8,881 nt of DNA from a bacterium (GTDB taxonomy: Bacteria; Hydrogenedentota; Hydrogenedentia; Hydrogenedentiales; SLHB01): positions 1 to 8,881 of the forward strand of contig JAAEQP010001787.1 in NCBI GenBank assembly GCA_024231375.1. Reading direction: 5' to 3'. Positions 1-4,963 of the stretch are shown here, one piece after another. The number at the start of each line of letters is the position of its first letter. The first letter of the stretch is position 1. Position numbers and translations under genes: made by a program. The notes below the pieces were generated by a model. That model was not told where the DNA came from and ran no database searches. It saw nothing but the letters and a program-made list of their open reading frames with translations.

Positions 1-162
1 CAACGACCAGACGCACACCGCCAGAACGCTGATGGGTGCGAGCGTCGCCAGATAGGCGATGGAAAGCACGGTCAGGCACAGGGGTCTCCATGCCGTGGGG
101 GTCAGCCAGTATCCACCGACCGCGGCACACACGAAGAGCCAGAAAACTCCAGATTGAACCAT
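1..162 (-). CDS. Probable MBOAT-family membrane O-acyltransferase, N-terminal fragment (C-terminus beyond window)
   Basis: The reading frame opens at an ATG at 162 and runs off the left edge, giving 54 residues (start MVQSGVFWLFVCAAVGGYWL). Two hydrophobic segments are visible, about residues 5-20 and 30-54, separated by a short Pro/Arg-containing loop. This pattern matches the beginning of membrane-bound O-acyltransferases of the AlgI/DltB type, which pass acyl groups across the membrane to cell-surface polysaccharides. The catalytic His region would lie outside the window, so the assignment rests on topology and on the two genes before it: an SGNH-like protein and a tiny membrane protein, a usual set with MBOATs. 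The start is 16 bases after the preceding stop codon; an AGGGGG at 175-180 overlaps that stop and is a somewhat distant ribosome binding site, so translational coupling is likely. Another polytopic membrane protein cannot be excluded. Confidence 0.5.
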   Translation of the reverse strand, partial: MVQSGVFWLFVCAAVGGYWLTPTAWRPLCLTVLSIAYLATLAPISVLAVCVWSL

Positions 163-178
163 GAGTGTGAAGAGCCCC

Positions 179-307
179 CTAGAATGCCTGGTATCTGAAC
201 AACCTCGCCCCCGTTTCGACCGCGACGAGTCTGCCGATCACGACGAATAGGAAGAAGCCCAACACTACTGCCTGGACGACGATTCCCAATAGGCGCGCTT
301 TGGACGT
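179..307 (-). CDS. 42-residue single-pass membrane mini-protein, apparent ACG start
   Basis: This gene is too short for ordinary ORF calling. The frame encodes a basic N-terminus (SKARLL), one hydrophobic helix at about residues 7-25 and a polar tail ending in LFRYQAF, then TAG. Small one-helix proteins with an aromatic C-terminus (an F-x-Y-x-x-F type ending) are commonly encoded just before MBOAT genes, and this one sits exactly there, 21 bases after the SGNH-like gene and 16 bases before the MBOAT-like start. The codon at the expected start (307-305) is ACG, not ATG, GTG or TTG. It lies 6 bases after an excellent GGAGG (314-318), and an in-frame TAG lies nine codons upstream, so no standard start exists at the right spacing. 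The only in-frame alternative, a TTG six codons in, has no ribosome binding site and would remove the basic N-terminus. Its role is unknown; it may be an accessory subunit of the acyltransferase complex. Confidence 0.6.
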   Translation of the reverse strand, partial: TSKARLLGIVVQAVVLGFFLFVVIGRLVAVETGARLFRYQAF

Positions 308-328
308 ATCCCACCTCCCTCTACCATG

Positions 329-1474
329 CTACCTGGCATGGACGGTCTCAAGCCCATTCTGAGTACGCGGCGCGGCGGATGGCGCTTCCAGGGCGCTCTC
401 CACCAATTTCGCGAGGTGCCCGGACAAGGCCCGTGTGAATCGTTCGCGGGCCAAGCCGCTCCGAACATGTGTGGTATCCGTGAAATCCGCCCCCGATAGA
501 CCGGCCTCATCATAGAGATCCAGATACGTGATTCCAAGATCACTTGCGAATTGGCGGACTTCTTCACCATACAGAGTCAGCAACGAGCGCATCTCCGGAG
601 TGTCAAACACCTCATCGTCATACGCCCGGTTGCGTATACCTTCCAGCAGGACAACCTCGATTCCTTTGGATTGGAGCCGGGCCACTATCCGGCGGTAGGT
701 TTCATAGCTCTTCTTACGATTGCGCTCATAACTGCTCCAATTCTCCTTGTGGCGTTCAACGGCAGCTCTTGTCTCCTCCGGGCTGATGGGCCGCCATGTC
801 TCCGCCAGGTGGGTAGTGACTTCCTTCGGACCGGTGAAAAGGTTCAGGACAATTCCCGGCCTGGCAACGAAGAAGCCATAGTTGTCGAGAAAGTAGTTGC
901 CCATTCGACGGGGCACGGGCATACCGGCTTCTCGAAGCTCCTCATCGAACGCTTCAAACCCGGCCGCCAGACGGGGATTCTTCACGAACGAACTGTGGGA
1001 TTCGCGGTCCAACGACAAATCCAGCGGATCGATTTGGATGACCACCGCACCTTTGAGGTGATTCTCCAGGCAATAGCAGACTTGCGCCTTTTCCCACAAC
1101 CGCAACCCGGCAACATTCAGACACACCGCGTCAATTGGACGGGATACTTCGTTCTGCAGAATCAGGGCGATACCATTTGCGTCGGAAATTGCCTCCCGGA
1201 TGGAAGAGGAACCCACGAGGGCGACACCTTCCAGGGGCACGGGAAGTTGCTGGATCCGTAGGAGTTCGCACGTCAGCCGGGCATATTCATCCTCCTCATT
1301 CGCGAGGAAGTAGCCGTAATCGGTCGATGCGAGCAAGTTGGACGTCAGGCACAACGCGCATGCCGTGAAACAGGCGATCGCCACTGCCAAGGCCCCGCCT
1401 ATGGCCCATATCGAAGGACGTGTGGCTCCCGCAATGAATTCGCTCAGCCACTTTGGCGTGTTTCCCGGCGTCAC
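329..1474 (-). CDS. SGNH-hydrolase-like membrane-anchored protein of an MBOAT cassette
   Basis: With the GTG start at 1474 the protein has 381 residues: a short cytoplasmic tail, one transmembrane anchor at about 22-44, and an extracytoplasmic domain. The SGNH fold is indicated by GSSSI at about 88-92 (block I, nucleophile Ser), a parallel strand pattern (AVVIQIDPLDLSL, then EVVLLEG), and a C-terminal DTTH at 333-336 that would supply the catalytic Asp and His. This layout resembles the AlgJ/AlgX/DHHW-type proteins that take acyl groups delivered by an MBOAT partner and place them on a polysaccharide. The genes that follow, a mini-protein and an MBOAT-like start, fit that role. The frame is open up to a GTG at 1588, but that codon falls inside a likely promoter -35 box, while GTG 1474 has a GGGGG 6 bases upstream; I therefore prefer 1474. 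The substrate polysaccharide is unknown. Confidence 0.72.
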   Translation of the reverse strand: MTPGNTPKWLSEFIAGATRPSIWAIGGALAVAIACFTACALCLTSNLLASTDYGYFLANEEDEYARLTCELLRIQQLPVPLEGVALVGSSSIREAISDANGIALILQNEVSRPIDAVCLNVAGLRLWEKAQVCYCLENHLKGAVVIQIDPLDLSLDRESHSSFVKNPRLAAGFEAFDEELREAGMPVPRRMGNYFLDNYGFFVARPGIVLNLFTGPKEVTTHLAETWRPISPEETRAAVERHKENWSSYERNRKKSYETYRRIVARLQSKGIEVVLLEGIRNRAYDDEVFDTPEMRSLLTLYGEEVRQFASDLGITYLDLYDEAGLSGADFTDTTHVRSGLARERFTRALSGHLAKLVESALEAPSAAPRTQNGLETVHAR

Positions 1475-1563
1475 GTTCGGCCCCCAGAACGTTGAGTCGT
1501 TTCCGAGCAAGCATGCAAACAGTGTTCGGAATGCGATCAGATATTGTCGTCTATCGTCGGGCG

Positions 1564-1592
1564 AGTATAGGCAAAATGTCAGAAGCACGCAA
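1564..1592 (-). promoter_or_regulatory. Putative sigma-70-type promoter of the SGNH/mini-protein/MBOAT cassette
   Basis: On the minus strand TTGCGT (1592-1587) and TATACT (1569-1564) are separated by 17 bases. The -10 box matches consensus at five of six positions, the -35 box only at three. Transcription would start near 1557, leaving a leader of roughly 80 bases before the GTG at 1474. The nearest alternative GTG (1588) would lie in the -35 box, which supports the downstream start. Confidence 0.35.
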
Positions 1593-1692
1593 GACGCCTA
1601 GCCCCCCCATCAGTTTCGAGTTCTCGCTTGAGGGTATCATGCTGGGAGATCGCCAAAGCCGCTGTGACTTGACAGGGACGCCGCCGGTGAAG

Positions 1693-2349
1693 ATGATCGC
1701 GTCCATGAAGAAGAGAAGACCCTCGCACAAGAAACGGAAGCCACCGCGCACTCAGGGCCAACCGGGAGACGCGATCGCCAAGGAGGTCTGGAAGCCGGGG
1801 ACAATGCTCTGCCCCGTGCCCGCGGTGATGGTGACCTGCGCGGACGCCGACGGCCGGCCCAACATTGTGACCGTCGCGTGGGCGGGTACCGTGTGCAGCG
1901 ATCCGCCGCTCGTAACGATCTCGCTACGGAAGGAGCGGTATTCATACGACGTCATTGCCCGGTCCCGCGAATTTGTCATCAACATCCCGTCCACCCAGCA
2001 GACACGCGCGACCGATTACTGCGGCGTCGTGTCGGGCCGCGATGTGGACAAATTCGAGAAGACCGGTTTGACCCCCGGCCCCGCATCGGTCGTGAAGGCG
2101 CCCCTGATTCTGGAATGCCCGATGCACATCGAATGCCGTGTGCGCAACACAACCGAGTTGGGATCGCACACCATGTTTCTGGCCAAAGTCGTCGCTGTCC
2201 AAGTGACGAAAGACCTGATCACGTCCTCAGGCCGCCTGGCCATCGAACGTGCCGGCCTCACAGCCTTCGCCCACGGCGGCTACTACGCCCTGGGCAAGAA
2301 ACTCGGAGGCTTCGGCTTCTCTGTCCGGAAGAAGAAAGGCAAGAAGTAG
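1693..2349 (+). CDS. Flavin reductase-like domain protein (FMN-binding split barrel)
   Basis: The 218-residue protein (from ATG 1693) matches the flavin reductase/FlaRed family: a P-x-P-A-V-M-V-T-C strand at about 41-49, DGRPNIVTVAW at 53-63, the C-S-D-P-P-L-V-T-I-S-L segment at 68-78 that contacts FMN, EFVINIPS at 93-100, and GSHTMFLAKVVAV at 157-169. Members bind FMN and use NAD(P)H or a partner to reduce flavin or metal centres; a specific electron acceptor cannot be read from sequence. The first 30 residues and the last 8 are strongly Lys/Arg-rich and lie outside the fold. The start is uncertain: ATG 1693 has a weak GGTGA, ATG 1705 has none, and ATG 1639 has GAGGG at good spacing but adds a poorly conserved-looking leader. 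It is the only clearly plus-strand gene, divergent from the acylation cassette and convergent with the membrane protein that ends at 2482. Confidence 0.85.
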   Translation: MIASMKKRRPSHKKRKPPRTQGQPGDAIAKEVWKPGTMLCPVPAVMVTCADADGRPNIVTVAWAGTVCSDPPLVTISLRKERYSYDVIARSREFVINIPSTQQTRATDYCGVVSGRDVDKFEKTGLTPGPASVVKAPLILECPMHIECRVRNTTELGSHTMFLAKVVAVQVTKDLITSSGRLAIERAGLTAFAHGGYYALGKKLGGFGFSVRKKKGKK

Positions 2350-2362
2350 CGGGCTTGCCCGC
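2349..2362 (+). terminator. GC-rich hairpin at the stop codon of the flavin reductase gene
   Basis: A perfect 6-bp stem with a 2-base loop, GCGGGC-TT-GCCCGC, begins at the last base of the TAG stop codon. It has no following T-run, so it is not a classical intrinsic terminator; it could still stabilise the 3' end or pause polymerase. This is a weak call. Confidence 0.3.
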
Positions 2363-2450
2363 CAGGCCACACGCGGTGTCGTCGAGTACGGAGGGGTCGA
2401 AGATTCGGGAGACGGGGATGTGGGGATTGATGGAGATTGGGAGGTGGAGA

Positions 2451-2479
2451 CCTGCGGTCGCAGGAGTGTCCAGATCTGG
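2451..2479. repeat. Hairpin plus 10-bp palindrome between convergent genes
   Basis: Just beyond the stop of the membrane protein gene (2482, minus) there is a perfect palindrome CCAGATCTGG (2470-2479), then a perfect stem CCTGCG-GT-CGCAGG (2451-2464). Between two convergent genes this is a natural place for a transcription end, but no T-run follows on either strand. Confidence 0.35.
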
Positions 2480-2481
2480 TG

Positions 2482-3126
2482 TCACCGCGACTGCGGGAGA
2501 AGCGGACCGTCCGCCTTCCCGCGTGAAAGCAAGTGCCAGGAGACAATGCCCAAGAGCGAGACAGCACCCATGCAGCACGCAATCCCAAGGTTCAGGCCCA
2601 GAGTTCCCTGAGTCCATCCGGGGGGAAGGCCGCGAACGTTCGCCAGCGCCCCGAAGGTAACGGCGGCCTCAATCGGCCACACGAAAATCGTCGCCCCAAC
2701 AAGCGCGCCTGCCAGAAGCCCCAGAATCCGGCGAGGCGCCCCCTCATCCGGGGGCAAACACGCTCTGCCCATCACAGCACCCAGAAAACCTGGAAAAGCA
2801 CAGCAGAGCGCCAACCAGATCGGATTCATCGGAGACACAGAAGGCGCGGCCCATCGAACCTGCCCCGCCAGCCACATCACACCTGCCAGTACGCTGACGA
2901 CGATCACGGCATCCGCTTTCCACACACGTGAACGCACGTGATGAGGCCGCCAGTTGGCCACCAGCAACGCCACCAGGAGTGCTGCGTAACCCAAACAATG
3001 CGCAGCATCCAAGAACATGAGCGAATCGCCGGGAGGGCTCGGGAGCACCTCCCTGACATCCCCGAAAAACACGAGTGCTCCGAGCCCGGTAAGGGCAAAG
3101 TACAGCGCCGTGATTGCGATCACCAT
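2482..3126 (-). CDS. Six-helix integral membrane protein of unknown function
   Basis: From ATG 3126 the product has 214 residues and about six hydrophobic segments: residues 1-22, 35-57, 67-90, 100-121, 132-158 and 172-196. The tail is basic (SRGKADGPLLPQSR). The loops are short and hold a run of acidic and Pro residues (PSPPGDS near 30, PPDEGAP near 125). I do not recognise a family, and no catalytic motif is visible. The frame stays open to an ATG at 3288, but those 54 extra codons run through an intergenic hairpin element and are polar and Pro/Arg-rich, whereas ATG 3126 directly starts the first helix; the short form is preferred. A GGAG lies about 10 bases upstream. The leader contains the inverted repeat at 3143-3165. 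It stands alone, with 210 bases separating it from the S74-domain gene before it. Confidence 0.6.
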   Translation of the reverse strand: MVIAITALYFALTGLGALVFFGDVREVLPSPPGDSLMFLDAAHCLGYAALLVALLVANWRPHHVRSRVWKADAVIVVSVLAGVMWLAGQVRWAAPSVSPMNPIWLALCCAFPGFLGAVMGRACLPPDEGAPRRILGLLAGALVGATIFVWPIEAAVTFGALANVRGLPPGWTQGTLGLNLGIACCMGAVSLLGIVSWHLLSRGKADGPLLPQSR

Positions 3127-3142
3127 GACTTCAACACTCCAT

Positions 3143-3165
3143 CCGTCACCATCGAAACGTGACGG
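3143..3165. promoter_or_regulatory. Inverted repeat CCGTCAC-N9-GTGACGG before the membrane protein gene
   Basis: A perfect 7-bp inverted repeat with a 9-base spacer lies 17-39 bases upstream of the ATG at 3126. The size and symmetry fit a dimeric repressor site, or an mRNA hairpin immediately before the ribosome binding site. No identified regulator can be matched to it. Confidence 0.35.
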
Positions 3166-3186
3166 CTGCGGCCTTCTCTCTCTGGA

Positions 3187-3270
3187 GTCCGCGTAGCGGA
3201 CGGCAGGAAAATAGCCCAGAAATTCATTCCTGGGACCGTCCGCCCCCAACAGGAAAGCCCCGTTAGGGGC
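3187..3270. repeat. Compound intergenic hairpin element (three short palindromes)
   Basis: Three hairpins follow each other: GTCCGC-GTA-GCGGAC (3187-3201), CCCAG...CTGGG (3215-3234) and GCCCC-GTTA-GGGGC (3257-3270). In addition GCGGACGG (3196-3203) pairs perfectly with CCGTCCGC (3236-3243), enclosing the middle hairpin and competing with the first. The general form, an array of CCCCTAACGGGG-, CCCAGG...CTGGG- and CCGCTACGCGG-like modules, is familiar from dispersed intergenic repeats in several environmental bacterial phyla; that is recollection, not a search result. It fills the space between the S74-domain gene and the membrane protein gene. It may be a mobile non-coding repeat, a processing signal, or both. 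Confidence 0.55.
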
Positions 3271-3336
3271 GACGGAAACCGTGTCCATCTCCCAACAGCC
3301 CCGCCACCCTGGAAACTCGTTGTCTCCCGCGCAGTC

Positions 3337-3828
3337 TCAGGAAAGCACGCACTCCGCCTCTTCTCGCTCGCGTACGAGACTCCGCAACTCCGCAAGTTCT
3401 TCGCAGAGGGCATCGTTCTCTGCCTTCAGCTCACGCAGTGCTTCGACAGTCAGCGCCTCGAATCCGTGAATGGCCAGTTCCCGATAGCCGTCCTTGCGCA
3501 TACGCACCCACTCAGGGAACACCTCTTCGACGTCTTGGGCGATCATGCCCGTGCGCTTCCCGGCAGGGCATCCGCGTTCCTGTCCCGCTTCGTTGTACTC
3601 GAATGTGACGCCGCGCAGACGGAGCAGCTTGCCCAGCGCGCCGCGCAGCCCGAGGATTCCGCGCTTCAGGCGCCGATCAGATGGCGAGGCGCAGTCGCCC
3701 TTGTCCACACACTTGCTAAGAGCGTCGTACTCGTCCATGAACTTCGACTTCTTCTCGACGCACCTTTCGCACGCCGGGTCCACCGCCTTCGCCGGAACCG
3801 CCTTGCTCGTCGTCTTGACGTGTTTCAT
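3337..3828 (-). CDS. Stand-alone S74-type intramolecular chaperone (tail-fibre chaperone) domain protein
   Basis: The 163-residue protein carries the Peptidase_S74 signature: S50-D-R-R-L-K55 followed by a leucine-rich helix, RGVTFEYNE at 72-80, GMIAQDVEEVFPEWV at 94-108, DGYRELAIHGF at 113-123, and a C-terminal coiled coil at about 125-158. In phage endosialidase and other tail spikes this domain trimerises the fibre in front of it and then releases itself; the Ser and Lys of the S-D-x-x-L-K motif form the cleaving dyad, and both are present here. What is unusual is that no fibre precedes it: only 49 residues lie before Ser50, Lys-rich and holding a C20-x-x-C23 pair plus C40 and C46. Further cysteines are at 87, 142 and 160. 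The start has a strong GGAGGAGG (3836-3843). No other phage genes are nearby, so a domesticated role is more likely than a prophage remnant. Confidence 0.82.
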   Translation of the reverse strand: MKHVKTTSKAVPAKAVDPACERCVEKKSKFMDEYDALSKCVDKGDCASPSDRRLKRGILGLRGALGKLLRLRGVTFEYNEAGQERGCPAGKRTGMIAQDVEEVFPEWVRMRKDGYRELAIHGFEALTVEALRELKAENDALCEELAELRSLVREREEAECVLS

Positions 3829-3867
3829 GGTCTATCCTCCTCCGTTCAGATCCCCAAACCTCCTGCC

Positions 3868-3873
3868 AGTATA
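3868..3873 (-). promoter_or_regulatory. Possible -10 box of the S74-domain gene
   Basis: On the minus strand TATACT lies about 40 bases upstream of the ATG at 3828, in the 101-base space after the FMN-protein gene. No convincing -35 box is found at 16-18 bases, so the call is tentative. Confidence 0.2.
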
Positions 3874-3929
3874 TCATGGCGTTCTCTCTCCCATGACACT
3901 GGGAAGAGGACAGGAGCGGTGGAGTCGTT

Positions 3930-4733
3930 CTACCGGTCCAGCCGCTCGCCCAACAGCGGCGGGGAGGCGCTGTAGCACGCGTCGAGATCGATCACGCCCA
4001 CGCCAGCCTTGGCGCCTTGGTAGCGGCCTTTGACCTGGTAGGCGACGGGTTCAGTGGTGATGGCGGCCACGGCGAGTTCGGTGTCGTGGGGAATGGCGCT
4101 TTGGTAGGCGTTGGCCAGCGGGTCGCTCATGAGCAGGCGTGCCGACCCCGCGGCTACGCAGGCCATCATCGGGAACGCGCGCGGGTACCCGTCGGCGTCG
4201 CGGTACGCCGCGGTGCGAATGGCCTGCATGCGCTTGAACTTCTCCTCCACCAGCCGCGGCATGCACCGCGATCCGTTGCGTTCACGAGCCAGGAACGGAC
4301 CCATCGCGCGCAGCCGCGCATAGTCCATGAGTAGGCGGAGCTTGGAAATGGTGTGTTTGCGCGAGACCTCTTCAACACGGATGGTCCCGGCGGCGCGAAC
4401 GCCGGTGTAGGCGTTGTACCGAAGCAAGGGAAGGTTGTTGACGAAGTCGACGCGCTCCCCTTTGGTCTCGAAACCCAGAAACGTGCCTTTCAGGCTCCAT
4501 CCCTCCAGGGCATCGGTCAGGACGGCCACTCCGACCTTGTCGTTGGCAAGCAGGTTCCGGCGGCTCTTGTTCATCAGAAACTCGCCGAACACCAGCGTTT
4601 CGTCGTCGTAGGGGGTGATGGAGATGATGGGCACGCAGTTCGGATGGCCGTCGGCGTCGAGGGTCGCCAGGAACTTGGGCGTCATGTCTCCCGCAAGCGC
4701 GTCCCGCACGTCCGGCCCCAACTTCACCGCCAT
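3930..4733 (-). CDS. Pyridoxamine 5'-phosphate oxidase-like FMN-binding protein, two-domain
   Basis: The 267-residue protein begins with a typical split-barrel domain of the pyridoxamine-phosphate oxidase superfamily at residues 1-125: FLATLDADGHPNCVPIIS at 21-38, DETLVFGEF at 44-52, a K56-S-R-R-N segment that in relatives contacts the flavin phosphate, and KVGVAVLTD at 66-74. A basic helical linker (125-175) leads to a second region, 176-267, with the same kind of strands (YPRAFPMMACVAAG, TELAVAAITTEPVAYQVKGRYQG), suggesting a duplicated or degenerate second barrel. Such proteins bind FMN or F420 and carry out redox reactions on varied substrates; genuine pyridoxine oxidase activity is not implied. 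The start has a strong ribosome binding site, GGGGAGG (4737-4743). It lies on the same strand as the glycyl radical operon, but 230 bases and a large palindrome separate it from the activase gene, so it is probably transcribed separately. Confidence 0.8.
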   Translation of the reverse strand: MAVKLGPDVRDALAGDMTPKFLATLDADGHPNCVPIISITPYDDETLVFGEFLMNKSRRNLLANDKVGVAVLTDALEGWSLKGTFLGFETKGERVDFVNNLPLLRYNAYTGVRAAGTIRVEEVSRKHTISKLRLLMDYARLRAMGPFLARERNGSRCMPRLVEEKFKRMQAIRTAAYRDADGYPRAFPMMACVAAGSARLLMSDPLANAYQSAIPHDTELAVAAITTEPVAYQVKGRYQGAKAGVGVIDLDACYSASPPLLGERLDR

Positions 4734-4772
4734 CGTCCTCCCCTCTCATTCCACGTCGATTCGACCGAACGA

Positions 4773-4798
4773 CCGGAGAAAGCAGGGACAGTCTCCGG
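4773..4798. repeat. Inverted repeat CCGGAGA-N12-TCTCCGG
   Basis: A perfect 7-bp inverted repeat with a 12-base spacer lies 40 bases upstream of the FMN-protein start. The spacer and right arm contain GGGACAGTCTCC, which resembles the GGGGACAG arms of the larger palindrome at 4819-4883, so it may be a degraded neighbouring copy. It could instead act as an operator for the FMN-protein gene. Confidence 0.3.
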
Positions 4799-4818
4799 CG
4801 TGTAGGCCGCGATAACCT

Positions 4819-4883
4819 GGGGACAGCCACCCATTGTCGCCCTAGGAAGGGCAATAATGGGACGCAAGAGCTTGGCAGTCCCC
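4819..4883. repeat. Two-tier palindrome, REP/MITE-like
   Basis: The outer arms GGGGACAGCCA (4819-4829) and TGGCAGTCCCC (4873-4883) pair at 10 of 11 positions. Inside, the arms at 4830-4843 and 4848-4861 form a 14-bp stem (13 pairs counting one G-T) with loop AGGA; the only unpaired stretch is an 11-base bulge at 4862-4872. GGGGACWG/CAGTCCCC arms are typical of repetitive extragenic palindromes mobilised by REP-associated tyrosine transposases, an analogy from memory. The element is 19 bases longer on its right side if the GTTTGTCGCTTCTG flank belongs to it. It could also act as a transcription end for the glycyl radical operon, though no T-run follows on the minus strand. Confidence 0.6.
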
Positions 4884-4963
4884 GTTTGTCGCTTCTGTTT
4901 TCGCACGCATATGACCTCTTCAACAGATCCTCAGTCCCGGTCTTCTCCTCATTTTCGATTCAC

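Noticed and set aside
1475..1588. 38-codon N-terminal extension of the SGNH-like protein
   Set aside because: The GTG at 1588 lies in a likely -35 box and has a poor ribosome binding site; the GTG at 1474 has a better one and puts a short tail before the membrane anchor.
1669..1697. TTGACA-N17-GATGAT as promoter of the flavin reductase gene
   Set aside because: The -10 box would overlap the ATG at 1693. It would only work with a leaderless start at 1705, for which there is no further support.
1878..2660. 260-codon plus-strand frame overlapping the flavin reductase gene
   Set aside because: It is a +1-frame shadow, Arg/Pro/His-rich and without hydrophobic core pattern.
3127..3288. 54-codon N-terminal extension of the six-helix membrane protein
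   Set aside because: It runs through the triple-hairpin element and the inverted repeat, is polar and irregular, and the ATG at 3126 begins the first helix directly.
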